A DNA stretch of 64,000 bases from Gelidibacter salicanalis (GCF_007997285.1 NZ_VORX01000005.1:62001-126000); one strand, 5' to 3'. Numbered from the stretch's first letter, positions 35,650 to 44,393 are shown. Translations and numbers: made by a program. Notes: a model not told the origin generated them from the letters alone.

Positions 35650-35706
35650 TAAAAAATGCTAGCAAATATTTATCCAACCTAAGAAGATAATATGTGCTAG
35701 CATTTA
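35650..35706 (-). terminator. Terminator-like long hairpin
   Basis: Perfect 11-bp inverted repeat AAATGCTAGCA / TGCTAGCATTT with a 30-base loop. On the minus strand the last arm runs into TTTTATTTTT. It lies 27 bp after the stop of the gene ending at 35733. Confidence 0.7.
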
Positions 35707-35732
35707 TGTCAATCCGATGTGAGCTAAAGCAG

Positions 35733-36260
35733 CTAATCTAATTTATCGAGTTGCTTCTCTAAGTCTTTAACTTCTTTTTTATTTTTCTCAACAAGGTCTT
35801 TCATCTTTTTAATTTTGTCTTCTGCTTGCTTGATTTTCTCCATTTTTTCCTTTTCAATCTTAGCAGAGATCTGCCCGTCTTTGCGTTGCTTTTCAACTCT
35901 TTCTTTAGCAACTTTTAGGCGTTCTTCATTATCGCGAATTTTAGCTACATGTCCTTTAATTATTTGGTCGGCATACATCTTTCGTGCTTGGGCGGTGCGT
36001 TTTGCATCATACGCACGCTGTTGTCCAAACTCTTTTCCTTCTAAACCTTCTTTATTTTTACCATAAGCATGACCCTGAGCACCATTATGAGATTGCTCTG
36101 AGTTTTTATGCGCATTAGATTTTGCGTTTTCACCTTTGTGTTTTCCTTGATTCTGAACCTTTTCAAATTTTTCCTTTTGATGTCCTTTGCCTTGTCCTTG
36201 TGCAATACTGTAGGTATTAAAAATAAATAAGGATAAGCCGACTAAGAATGCTTTTTTCAT
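35733..36260 (-). CDS. Secreted, highly charged coiled-coil protein of unknown function
   Basis: This 175-residue protein has a signal peptide (cleaved near SIAQ). A low-complexity stretch rich in Gly, His, Asn, Gln and Lys follows (about 22-85; GQGKGHQKEK, SNAHKNSEQSHNG). A long Lys/Glu-rich helix then runs about 90-175 and looks like a coiled coil (KIRDNEERLKVAKERVEKQ, EKMEKIKQAEDKIKKM). I know no function for this type. It is encoded 10 bp after the small lipoprotein gene and ends at a strong hairpin, so the two form a unit, probably periplasmic. Confidence 0.7.
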   Translation of the reverse strand: MKKAFLVGLSLFIFNTYSIAQGQGKGHQKEKFEKVQNQGKHKGENAKSNAHKNSEQSHNGAQGHAYGKNKEGLEGKEFGQQRAYDAKRTAQARKMYADQIIKGHVAKIRDNEERLKVAKERVEKQRKDGQISAKIEKEKMEKIKQAEDKIKKMKDLVEKNKKEVKDLEKQLDKLD

Positions 36261-36270
36261 GACGACAATA

Positions 36271-36483
36271 TTATAGGTTATCTAATAATGAATCTATTTC
36301 TTTTTGAGTCTGTTCTATTTCTAGTTCTGACGACTCTATAGCGGCATCAAGATTATCTATAGATGCTTCTAACGCCTCAGTTTGTTCATAATTGACTTCA
36401 ACTGGGGCATTAGATTGCTTTTTTTCGCCTGTACAGGACATCAGCAGGCCTATTAGGGGAAGTAGATAAAGTGTTTTTTTCAT
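36271..36483 (-). CDS. Small lipoprotein with helical tail
   Basis: This 70-residue protein has a signal peptide with lipobox GLLMSCTGE (Cys near 17), a short linker and an acidic helix of heptad type (LEASIDNLDAAIESSELEIEQ). The helix could oligomerise or pair with the coiled coil of the next gene, 10 bp downstream. The function is unknown; the shared operon and matching helix type suggest an envelope complex of the two products, which is inference. Confidence 0.7.
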   Translation of the reverse strand: MKKTLYLLPLIGLLMSCTGEKKQSNAPVEVNYEQTEALEASIDNLDAAIESSELEIEQTQKEIDSLLDNL

Positions 36484-36791
36484 GTGATAAAAATTTATTA
36501 AACCCGTTTTTTAAGTGGTTTCTGGTCTCCACCAAGCCATAGCAATTCTCAAAACCGTTTTTCCATCGCCGATTTGCGGCGTGTTGACCCGTAGAGCACT
36601 AAGGTGATGTTAAGTTACGATTTTCTTCGTTGGTTTTTAATAGTCTTTTTATGTACTTGTTTTCTAATAAGATATGATGTTATGTGATTGGGTGTAGAAA
36701 GCAATTGCAATCTTTTTATGCTACCGAAACAGGTAAACGCAGTCATGAAATAAACTAAAACGGCATAAATACTAAACTGAAGGACGTTTAC
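36484..36791. other. Intergenic region
   Basis: This 308-bp spacer has a small hairpin CGCC-gattt-GCGGCG near 36570. No gene or exact promoter box seen. Confidence 0.35.
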
Positions 36792-37241
36792 TCAATGATA
36801 AACTTGCGTTTCATAAGGAATAGACCATTTAGAAATACGCCCAACCGCTGGTGTTGCAGTGGCAAAAATCTCTAATTGACGTGTCAAGTAAATACCTTTT
36901 TGGGATAGTGAGCCTAATTTCAACACCATGGGAGTTACAATGGCAATTTGAAGTTCGCAAGCCTTAAACATGACTTTAGTTTGCCCTAAAAAATCATCTC
37001 TTCTGTCCAGTGAGGATTGAATAGAAATGACATAACTCTCGTCCCAATTTGAAATGATTAACGGCGGATCAATTTTGCCATGAATATCATACACAAAGAG
37101 ATGAAGGCAATATTCAACATTTCCTTTGATATCCATTTCATGAAAATCAATTGTAGTCAGAACAGTGATATCTGTATTGTTCAAACCAACAGTGATTTTA
37201 TCTGGAATCTCGAGTAATTCTACTGATATAATTTTGGCCAT
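36792..37241 (-). CDS. Uncharacterised cytoplasmic protein
   Basis: This 149-residue protein has no signal peptide or membrane segment. It looks all-beta, with alternating hydrophobic strands (KIISVELLEIPDKITVGLN, VEYCLHLFVYDIHGK, QLEIFATATPAVG). I do not recognise the family. Codon use resembles the neighbours and the frame is well bounded, so I keep it as a gene. No operon partner is evident. Confidence 0.5.
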   Translation of the reverse strand: MAKIISVELLEIPDKITVGLNNTDITVLTTIDFHEMDIKGNVEYCLHLFVYDIHGKIDPPLIISNWDESYVISIQSSLDRRDDFLGQTKVMFKACELQIAIVTPMVLKLGSLSQKGIYLTRQLEIFATATPAVGRISKWSIPYETQVYH

Positions 37242-37555
37242 GATGTATGTTTTAAGATGGAAGGATGGCTAGTGTAAGTGAATCCACAATCTGAACAATT
37301 TCACTAGGGACACAAATCCTATTTATACGAACCTTAGTGAATAGAAAGATTCCAAAATAATAATAAACGCTTTTAAGTGCTGTATTTTGGATTGGTAAAT
37401 TACAATTATGGCATCAGGAAATGATACAATAAAGGTCCTATTCCATTATAACTGGATTGGATTTTCTGTGATACTTAAAGATACAGAATTTATGAGGGAA
37501 TAATTAAATGTTAACGCGTTTATTTATAATTCAAGTAAATTCTATGTGTTGGTGG
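37242..37555. other. Intergenic region
   Basis: This 314-bp spacer between two minus-strand genes includes a 31-codon plus-strand frame (37408-37503, MASGNDTIKV...) without similarity that I can name. No terminator or promoter box is clear. Confidence 0.35.
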
Positions 37556-38177
37556 TTAGTGGTGTAAAAGTAAAGAATTAACTATTACTTTTGCCGCTGT
37601 TTTACTGCCTTCTAATGAGGGGTGAAACCCATCCGGACCATAATATTGGAAATTTTTAGTGCTGTAAAAATGGGCCTTCCAAACTTGACCTACAGGAAGT
37701 AGTATCGCATTGTTAATGGCAGCAGCGTCTTGGTGATTTTTAATAACCCCGTCAAAGGTGTGGTAGTTCTTTAAGGACGGCCAAACCATAAAATAGCAAA
37801 GTTTCGACTGGTTGCTTTGGCTGATACTGTCCAACTTGTTGCCATAATTAATAAGCATTTCGCGTCCGTCGGGTTGAGAAGATGGGCCTTGCTGTAAAAT
37901 TATAAAATCGAACGTTGTATGTGCTATGAGTTTTTGAATTTCGCCGTCATTCCAATGGTCTTCTAGCGCATAATTTGGAAACGTAACCATTTGATAGCTA
38001 AGGTTGACACCTTCCTGCTTGGCGTATTTCATAACCAGTTTGGGCAAATTATTGGTGTAGGTTAGACTGTTACCAACGAATAATATACTTAGTTGGTTTA
38101 GGATCTTGATCGTGTTGACTGTAGGTCTCTGAAGCTGAAAAAATACAAAAGCATAAAATGAGGAAAAGTGTATTCAT
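37556..38177 (-). pseudogene. SGNH/GDSL-type esterase, broken by one-base frameshift
   Basis: From ATG 38177 a signal peptide is read (MNTLFLILCFCIFSASETYS). The frame then ends at TAA (38072-38070) after DPKPTK-YIIRW. One base over, the sequence continues ILFVGNSLTYTNNLP, the GDSL/SGNH block I, and stays open to 37556. It has LQQGPSSQPDG and the catalytic pair DGFHPS near the end. One extra base near 38087 explains the break. Without it the product would be a secreted hydrolase of about 205 residues, probably a carbohydrate acetylesterase. It is 48 bp behind the CE1-like esterase gene. It could be a real pseudogene or a sequencing error. Confidence 0.8.
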
Positions 38178-38225
38178 TTTCGTGAATTAACGACAGTGTA
38201 TGGTGAGTTAATTTTGATCATCAAT

Positions 38226-39050
38226 TTAGGGCGTTGCTACAGATTTAAAATACTCATTAAAAAACAGCAGTTGGTATTTTATCGAATTCGCCCAATAGTC
38301 CCAATTATGATTTCCTGGGCGTTCAATATAGTCATGAGGAATGTTTCGTTCCAATAACTTTTCATGCAATCGCTTGTTGGCATCGTAAAAGAAATCACTA
38401 ATGCCGCAATCAAAAATGAGTTTTAAACTGTCTATTTTCAATTTGTAAACCATATTAATCACGGAATTCTCCTCCCAGTTTTCCTTATGGTCAGCATAAT
38501 CTCCCAATCGTTTATTGAGATCCCAGTTATTCGGAAACGGACGGAGATCCAACCCGCCACTCATACTGCCCGCAGCGCCCCAAATGTCTTGATGTTTAAA
38601 CGCTAAATAAAATGCACCATGGCCGCCCATACTTAAACCCGTAATGGCTCTTCCAGATTTGTTTGCGATGGTTCTGTATGTAGAGTCTACAGCAGGCACT
38701 AGTTCTTTAGAAATATAGGTTTCATACGTCATGCTGTCATCTACCGGGCTATCAAAATACCAACTTGTACCTCCGCCGTCTGGGCACACAATAATTAGGT
38801 TATAGGTGTCCGCATATGTTTTCAACTCCGGAACTCTTGTTATCCAATTGGCATACGTGCCGCCAGCGCCATGCAGTACATACACTACAGGGAAACTTTT
38901 GTTTTCGGAGGAATAAGCATCCGGGGTTATAACCACAGTGGGAATCATTTTATTCATGGACGTACTCACCACCATTACGGTATCAACTTTTGCCGCTTGA
39001 GCAATGAACGTGGTAAGTGTAAAAAGAAGGAATAGTAATTTTAGTTTCAT
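38226..39050 (-). CDS. Secreted CE1-like esterase (alpha/beta hydrolase)
   Basis: This 274-residue protein has a signal peptide (to about 19, AQA) and an esterase-D/CE1 fold. The oxyanion region is VVYVLHGAGGTYANW, and the nucleophile elbow ITGLSMGGHGAFYLA has Ser near 145. The acidic residue is in IFDCGISDFFYDAN and the His in IERPGNHNWDYW. Family members are feruloyl, acetyl-xylan or S-formylglutathione-type esterases. Secretion and the neighbouring SGNH esterase favour removal of ester groups from a polysaccharide. It is first gene of the two. Confidence 0.88.
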   Translation of the reverse strand: MKLKLLFLLFTLTTFIAQAAKVDTVMVVSTSMNKMIPTVVITPDAYSSENKSFPVVYVLHGAGGTYANWITRVPELKTYADTYNLIIVCPDGGGTSWYFDSPVDDSMTYETYISKELVPAVDSTYRTIANKSGRAITGLSMGGHGAFYLAFKHQDIWGAAGSMSGGLDLRPFPNNWDLNKRLGDYADHKENWEENSVINMVYKLKIDSLKLIFDCGISDFFYDANKRLHEKLLERNIPHDYIERPGNHNWDYWANSIKYQLLFFNEYFKSVATP

Positions 39051-39336
39051 GTGCTATGATGGGTTATTATAAGTACGATTTGATAAAAATGCTAAATGTA
39101 GTAATTACAAACGCATTTGATAAATCTACGAGAATTTTCATAAATCAGTAATTAATGGTCCTATATTAGGAAATCAGTATGTATGAAGCATTCGGTTTGT
39201 AGTGGTTTCTCAATCATCCGGATTGTTGTCAGTTAATTCTGTTTCTGTGTTAAAGTTTAAAAATATAGGAGCAGTAATAATTCGCGGATTGCTATTTTAA
39301 CTACCTTTAAGTCAGGTAATTAAAATTGTATTTAAC

Positions 39337-39480
39337 ATGGTAAATCTGCTTAAATTACCAATAGCTGTACTAAGTTTATAGTATTGGTTTCATGTACAAC
39401 TAATACACCCAATTTGCCCCAATCGCCTGTAGTTTCCGGCGGTAATCCCAGGTGTAAAAAATGACGGTAACACATTACAT
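39337..39480 (+). other. Displaced signal peptide and lipobox of the lipocalin-like gene
   Basis: ATG 39337 opens MVNLLKLPIAVLSL and meets TAG. In the frame two bases on, the sequence continues IVLVSCTTNTPNLPQSPVV, a good lipobox, until near 39447. The first frame then resumes with GVKNDGNTLHVYYG into the gene at 39481. Two compensating one-base changes would restore one lipoprotein of about 198 residues. Confidence 0.5.
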
Positions 39481-39930
39481 GTGTATTATGGATTTTTAGA
39501 CGGTGATGTTGATTCTGATACTTATATTGATATGTCAATAGAAAGTTTTCCTTCAAACTTAATAATTGGTAGATGGAGAATCGTAAAATTAGGCATAGAT
39601 GCAAAAAATGATGGCACAATAAAATATCATAATTATCAAGATTTCGAACATAATAGTTGTGGCTTCAGCTTTTTACAGTTTAATAATGACGGTGTTGTTT
39701 TCGAGAATAGTTATTTTAAATATGATGGCAAGTGTACGTTGTTTTCAGAAATGGCTAAATGGGAATTGATTGAAGAAAATCGATTCAAAATCTATGTTTA
39801 CGATAATATCTATCTCATAAATGTAACTGCAACAGAATTAGTTTTAAAATACGATTGGGATTTTATAAACTCACTCTACGGCCCAACACAAGTGTTTTAC
39901 TATTATGAAAGGGTTCTAGACTCTAATTAA
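39481..39930 (+). CDS. Lipocalin-like domain protein, 5' end disrupted
   Basis: This is a 149-codon frame from a GTG. The part from about residue 27 matches the lipocalin-like pattern (Lipocalin_4 type). It has NLIIGRWRIVKLGI, then HNSCGFSFLQFNNDGVVFE, and a closing cysteine and WELIEENRFKIYV...YLINVTATELVLKYD. Such proteins in Bacteroidota are normally lipoproteins. Here the signal peptide and lipobox exist just upstream but in shifted frames, so the true gene probably began at 39337. Function: ligand-binding barrel, ligand unknown. It may be a decaying gene or contain sequence errors. Confidence 0.6.
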   Translation: MYYGFLDGDVDSDTYIDMSIESFPSNLIIGRWRIVKLGIDAKNDGTIKYHNYQDFEHNSCGFSFLQFNNDGVVFENSYFKYDGKCTLFSEMAKWELIEENRFKIYVYDNIYLINVTATELVLKYDWDFINSLYGPTQVFYYYERVLDSN

Positions 39931-40146
39931 TTAAAAATTTCTTCATTTTAACAACAGTGACATTTTATCCAGTGAAGCTGATTGAAACTTGCCCGCTTTG
40001 GTCATGTAAATCTATTTATTGCAGTTTTCTATGCACAAGCAACTGTCCTTCTTCGATTTTATGAGTATTTAAAGTTTTAAACAATAGATATCTGCTTTCC
40101 TACATTGAATACTTCCCCAAGGATATATTTCTCCAATCAAAATCAG
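39931..40146. other. Intergenic region
   Basis: Spacer before the DUF5602 gene. No gene seen. The inverted repeat at its end is listed separately. Confidence 0.35.
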
Positions 40147-40191
40147 TCGATTAAATTAAAATGCTTGCACTCTAGTCATTCATTTAATCGA
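40147..40191. promoter_or_regulatory. 10-bp perfect inverted repeat upstream of DUF5602 gene
   Basis: TCGATTAAAT at 40147-40156 and ATTTAATCGA at 40182-40191, 25 bases apart, 27 bp before the ATG at 40219. It may be an operator bound by a dimer, or a hairpin in the leader. Confidence 0.4.
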
Positions 40192-40218
40192 ATTTATTAA
40201 TTCTTAAAATTTAATATT

Positions 40219-41073
40219 ATGAAAACACATTTCAAACTATTCAGAAAGTGTTTAATAGTTGTACTTCTCTTTGGTGTATTTGCATGTAGCCAAAATGAAG
40301 ATGCACTTTCTAATGATGTCGTTGCAAATGAAAAAGCAAACGACTATCTCGCTAATAGGAGCTCTAATGTTATTAATGTCTTTAAAGGACCAGAAGTTCA
40401 GTATGGAAGCGGTAAAGCCCGTTCATGGATTAGCGTCAACAGTGCCGGTTTTCCTGAGGAAATAGGAATTGAGCTCACCTCTAAAGTTTTTAACGATTTA
40501 ACGCTTTTGCATGAAGGTCATGAGATGACCGTCGTATTACCATTGCATAAAAAAGCGAAAGAACTCACGCCATTTGAACATTTGGGACTAAACTTCCAAC
40601 CCGAAGGTCACGGTCCCGTATTTTGGGATGAACATTTCGATTTTCATTTTTACACCATTACAAATGAACAACGGTTGCTTATACCAGATTATGATGGTAG
40701 CAATCAGGATATCGTAGATGCATTCAATTATTTTCCTGATATGGATAAAATGCCTACTGATTATTTTAAATTCCCTGGACAAGGAGGTGTTTATGGAAAG
40801 ATGGGAAAACATTGGGTTCCTGCAGATTGGCGAACTGGATATAGTCCATTTACCCATGTTATGATTTTGGGCACGTATGCCCAAATGAATAATTTTATTG
40901 AACCGATGGCGACCGTAGCATATTTATTGTCAGGCGATTCCTTTAGTGGTGCTTACTCACAACCGCAAAAATTCGAAGAACCTGGAAATAATTACCCAAC
41001 GAAATATAACATTTTCCACGACGAAAAAACAGGGAATATTTATATCACTTTAAGCGATTTTGTGACACGTTAA
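40219..41073 (+). CDS. DUF5602 / TTHB210-like lipoprotein
   Basis: This 284-residue lipoprotein has lipobox FGVFACSQN (Cys near 23). The body matches the DUF5602 (TTHB210-like) pattern. It has HFDFHFYTI, IPDYDG, VYGKMGKHWVPADW, the block PFTHVMILGTYAQMNNFIEPMATVAYLLSG, and many conserved His/Glu (EGHGPVFWDEHFDFHF) that could hold a metal. TTHB210 itself is a sigma-E regulated protein forming a large oligomer; no enzyme activity is established. A weak terminator follows. Confidence 0.75.
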   Translation: MKTHFKLFRKCLIVVLLFGVFACSQNEDALSNDVVANEKANDYLANRSSNVINVFKGPEVQYGSGKARSWISVNSAGFPEEIGIELTSKVFNDLTLLHEGHEMTVVLPLHKKAKELTPFEHLGLNFQPEGHGPVFWDEHFDFHFYTITNEQRLLIPDYDGSNQDIVDAFNYFPDMDKMPTDYFKFPGQGGVYGKMGKHWVPADWRTGYSPFTHVMILGTYAQMNNFIEPMATVAYLLSGDSFSGAYSQPQKFEEPGNNYPTKYNIFHDEKTGNIYITLSDFVTR

Positions 41074-41094
41074 GAGAATTTATCACTAACAATG

Positions 41095-41133
41095 AAAGGA
41101 AGTACCGTTAAGAAATACGCTGCTTCCTTTTTA
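41095..41133 (+). terminator. Probable terminator after DUF5602 gene
   Basis: Stem AAAGGAAG / CTTCCTTT with a 20-base loop, followed by TTAATTTT. Only moderate strength. Confidence 0.5.
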
Positions 41134-41199
41134 ATTTTCTGTCAGGTAAAATTAAGGTTTAGAAAACTATAGCACCGAATGAAATAAAACGCAGTTTTA

Positions 41200-41562
41200 T
41201 TAAAACAATCCATATTGATTAGGGGAATCTTTAGCAATTACCTGCCCTAAATCCCATAATTCTACAATTTTGTCTCCATTAAATCTGATGATATGGACTA
41301 CCGCAATTTCCATGTCCTCTTTGGTGACGAGCGCATGTGTAATGACGGTATCCTGATCTCTATAACTGTATTTAATGGTGATGGACTTATTAGGACTCGT
41401 TTGGTGTGCATCCGTCATGGCGTTTTGTAAAGCGTCCCTAGTGCCTTCAAAATATTGATTATGATGAGTAAAATCAACGGCAACATGCTTATCAAACGCT
41501 TCAGTAACCTTCCCGGTGCCGGCCAACATTAGAAAGGATTTGGCGATTTCTTGTTTTGTCAT
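41200..41562 (-). CDS. SnoaL-like (NTF2-fold) protein
   Basis: This 120-residue cone-shaped NTF2-fold protein has a helical start TKQEIAKSFLMLAGTGKVTEAFDKHVA. DFTHHNQYFEGTRDALQNAMTDAH and the strand block VVHIIRFNGDKIVELWDLGQ follow. These match SnoaL-like proteins, a family of binding proteins and small cyclases or isomerases. No catalytic assignment is possible. It lies beside the zinc-ribbon gene on the same strand, with a 38-bp gap. Confidence 0.8.
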   Translation of the reverse strand: MTKQEIAKSFLMLAGTGKVTEAFDKHVAVDFTHHNQYFEGTRDALQNAMTDAHQTSPNKSITIKYSYRDQDTVITHALVTKEDMEIAVVHIIRFNGDKIVELWDLGQVIAKDSPNQYGLF

Positions 41563-41600
41563 AAGAATAGTTCGTATTTAAATATATGTTGCTCAATGAG

Positions 41601-41909
41601 TTAATCTATAGGCAGAAAGAACTCCACTTTGCCACAATTTTTACAATGGTACACATCGAAGGCTTCTCTGTTTTGAAAGAGCTCAAAGATGCTGCCATAA
41701 AACCCTATGCGATCGCCTTCATGAAATTTGAAACGTCCTGAATCTTCCATAGGCGTTTCGCATCTTAAACACTGAATATCTCGGGTAAGGGTGGTTTTGG
41801 TGAGTTCTTCTGTGGTCATGACACGTTGTTCTATAAAACTGTAATTACAGTTCCAGCACAGTTCAAAATGAGCGTCTACGTCTGATTTACAATTAGGGCA
41901 AGTCTTCAT
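41601..41909 (-). CDS. Double zinc-ribbon protein
   Basis: In this 102-residue protein the first ribbon has CPNCKSDV (near 4) and CWNCNYSF (near 18). The second has CLRCETPM (near 47) and CKNCGKVEFF near the end. Four CxxC knuckles suggest two zinc sites. No enzyme domain or membrane segment. It may bind protein or nucleic acid; the function is unknown. It is co-oriented with the SnoaL-like gene, probably in one transcript. Confidence 0.75.
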   Translation of the reverse strand: MKTCPNCKSDVDAHFELCWNCNYSFIEQRVMTTEELTKTTLTRDIQCLRCETPMEDSGRFKFHEGDRIGFYGSIFELFQNREAFDVYHCKNCGKVEFFLPID

Positions 41910-42293
41910 AAATAGTATGGCTTAATTCAGCTTAGTTGTTAAGCCTGTTGATTGATTAAGACATCTAATTTAACATAAATGCAATGATTTAGATGTGCCT
42001 AGTAATATTTTTATCTTGAGTAATTGTCCATAATGGAGAGCAACTAGGGCACGGGCAATATTCAAATCGATTTTTGCCAAATCAAAACTGTCGATACCCA
42101 ATTATGGAGATATTATATAAGTTTTAGGGGTGATAGTGTTGAATCGTCAATAAATCAGGTGTTTAGGTATTAAAGTTTGCATTTGGAATCTTCGTGGAAT
42201 TTCAAAAAACACGCGGATTGGCTTGGGAGAGCCTCCAATTATTGTTACTATTGTGATAATCCGTATATATATCTAAAACTTTTAAATTATTTG
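41910..42293. other. Divergent intergenic region
   Basis: This 384-bp spacer between the zinc-ribbon gene and the symporter gene is AT-rich. TTAAAGTTTG at 42170-42179 is close to a -7 box but with one extra base. A short GC-richer dyad (ATTGGCT / AGCC..CAAT) lies near 42218-42240. The open frame before 42294 has no coding sense. Confidence 0.35.
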
Positions 42294-44393
42294 ATGATAA
42301 AATCTAGGCTATTTGCCCTTGTGGCACTGTTGTTCTTTACTTTTTCTAATTCTAGTGCGCAAAACGGGTCGTCCAACGGCATGTCGGTTACTATAGCGTT
42401 GCACAATCCGTCCTCGGAAATTAATGACGGGGTAGCAAAAGTTGCGGTGACCGGTGGGGTTGCACCTTATCAATACAAATGGAGTAATATCAATACGCCT
42501 TTAGATGATGCCGAATCTGTTGGGTTAATTGAAGGCATGGCACATACCGTGACAGTCAGTGACGCTAACGGAACTAAAGTCTCCAAAACCTTTAAAATTC
42601 CCGCGGAATCCATCACGGAAATATTTAATAGTAAAGTGCAGCCTGCCGTAGATGTTCTAGGTGCTGTACTCTTTTGGGATGTTTTTGCAACGGTCGGACT
42701 CTATGATCCTGTTGTATATGCCTCACATCGTAATTTGCCCTTATTGGCCAAAGACGTCACTTCTGATCAGAAATATAATTTTAAGAAATGGTTGGTTTCC
42801 GATGGAAGTCGCGTAAAGGTAGGCGATAAAATTGCCATATTGGAAAGCCAGGCCAACAAAGAAATTTCAATTTATGCCACTGCAGATGGTGCATTGGAGC
42901 ATGTCGCTACCGAAGGAGATATGGTATCTAGAAAACCGGAAACAGGTTCTTTTAAATCGCCTCTTGTTGCGAAAATTAATTTTGATACGCCGCAACCTTT
43001 ATTACATCCTAATGGCGTTGTGAAGACGAAAAACATTCCTTTTATTGTCATCTGGCTTATTTTAGGAAGTATCTTCTTTACGCTGCGATTGAAATTTGTC
43101 AATATCCGCGGTTTTAAACATTCGCTAGATTTGGCACGAGGGAAGTATGACGATCCTAACGCGCCAGGAACCATAACACATTTTCAAGCTATGGCTACTG
43201 CTGTATCGGCTACCGTTGGTTTAGGAAATATTGCAGGTGTTGCCGTTGCGATTTCTCTAGGTGGTGCAGGAGCAACCTTTTGGATGTTTCTCGCTGGATT
43301 TTTCGGAATGTCACTAAAATTTGCCGAGTGTACCTTAGGTGTGAAATACCGTATTATTGATGAGGACGGTAGGATTTTCGGTGGACCGATGAACTATCTG
43401 CGCTATGGTCTCGAAAAAAGAAATCTTAAGAAATTAGGAAAATTCTTAGCTATATTTTTTGCTGTACTTGGTGTAGGCGCATCGTTTGGAGGCGGCAATA
43501 TGCTACAATCCAATCAGGCGTTTAAAATTGTTTCTGAAGAGCTTCCATTTTTACAAGGCCACGGATTTTGGTTCGGTGTCGGATTTGCATTATTAGTAGG
43601 CGCTGTGATTATTGGCGGCATCAAAAGTATTGCTAAAGTAACTGCCAAAGTAGTTCCCGTAATGGCCATTTTTTATGTGGTGGGATGTTTGGTGGTCATT
43701 GGGTATCACTTCGAGTTTATTGGTGGTGCTTTTATGGCGATTGTTGATGGTGCTTTTTCTGCGGAAGCCTTAAAAGGAGGCTTTATTGGCGTGTTGATTA
43801 TAGGCTTGCAGCGAGCGGCATTTTCTAGTGAAGCGGGCGTTGGTTCAGCGGCTATTGCCCACAGTGCAGCCAAAACAAATCATCCTGTTGCTGACGGATT
43901 TACCTCTTTAGTGGAACCATTTATTGATACCATGTTGGTGTGTACCATGACCGCTTTGGTACTTATTTTTACCGGAATGCACGAAACCAGCAGCGGTCTG
44001 GGAGGCGTAGAGCTTACGGCCGATGCTTTTGGTAGTGTGGTGTCTTGGTTCCCTTCCGTATTGGCCGTCGCCGTTTTCTTATTTGCATTTTCTACCATGG
44101 TATCTTGGTCCTATTACGGGATGCGTTCTTGGAGCTACCTTTTTGGAAGAAGTAAAAAACTGGAATTGGTGTATAAAGTTTTGTATTTGTTGTTTGTCGT
44201 ATTAGGGGCGTCCGTGAGTTTGGGTGCCGTGTTGAGTTTTGCCGATATGATGATTCTCGCCATGTCCTTTCCAAATATTATAGGCTTGTATATTATGGCG
44301 CCTGAAATTAACGCTGATATGAAGGTATACTGGAAAAAATTAAAAGAAGGAAAACTTTATGTCAATCCGAAATTTATCAAAACAGACGATTGA
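42294..44393 (+). CDS. Sodium:alanine symporter (AGCS) with SprB-like and lipoyl-like N-terminal domains
   Basis: This protein of about 699 residues has three parts. A signal peptide (1-22) leads into a SprB/PKD-like domain (about 30-105; TGGVAPYQYKWSN, MAHTVTVSDANGTKVS). A lipoyl/biotinyl-like fold follows (about 150-235; SDGSRVKVGDKIAILESQANKEISIYATADGALEHVATEGDMV), in which the usual modified Lys context is not obvious. Then comes a complete AGCS symporter (about 250-690; ATAVSATVGLGNIAGVAVAI, GGPMNYLRYGLEKR, AAFSSEAGVGSAAIAHSAAKT). The core should import Ala/Gly with Na+. The periplasmic modules may gate or sense substrate, which is inference. A bidirectional terminator follows. Confidence 0.88.
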   Translation: MIKSRLFALVALLFFTFSNSSAQNGSSNGMSVTIALHNPSSEINDGVAKVAVTGGVAPYQYKWSNINTPLDDAESVGLIEGMAHTVTVSDANGTKVSKTFKIPAESITEIFNSKVQPAVDVLGAVLFWDVFATVGLYDPVVYASHRNLPLLAKDVTSDQKYNFKKWLVSDGSRVKVGDKIAILESQANKEISIYATADGALEHVATEGDMVSRKPETGSFKSPLVAKINFDTPQPLLHPNGVVKTKNIPFIVIWLILGSIFFTLRLKFVNIRGFKHSLDLARGKYDDPNAPGTITHFQAMATAVSATVGLGNIAGVAVAISLGGAGATFWMFLAGFFGMSLKFAECTLGVKYRIIDEDGRIFGGPMNYLRYGLEKRNLKKLGKFLAIFFAVLGVGASFGGGNMLQSNQAFKIVSEELPFLQGHGFWFGVGFALLVGAVIIGGIKSIAKVTAKVVPVMAIFYVVGCLVVIGYHFEFIGGAFMAIVDGAFSAEALKGGFIGVLIIGLQRAAFSSEAGVGSAAIAHSAAKTNHPVADGFTSLVEPFIDTMLVCTMTALVLIFTGMHETSSGLGGVELTADAFGSVVSWFPSVLAVAVFLFAFSTMVSWSYYGMRSWSYLFGRSKKLELVYKVLYLLFVVLGASVSLGAVLSFADMMILAMSFPNIIGLYIMAPEINADMKVYWKKLKEGKLYVNPKFIKTDD

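Noticed and set aside
39350-39619. 89-codon minus-strand frame overlapping the lipocalin-like gene
   Set aside because: The plus strand carries lipobox and lipocalin-like patterns; the minus frame has none.
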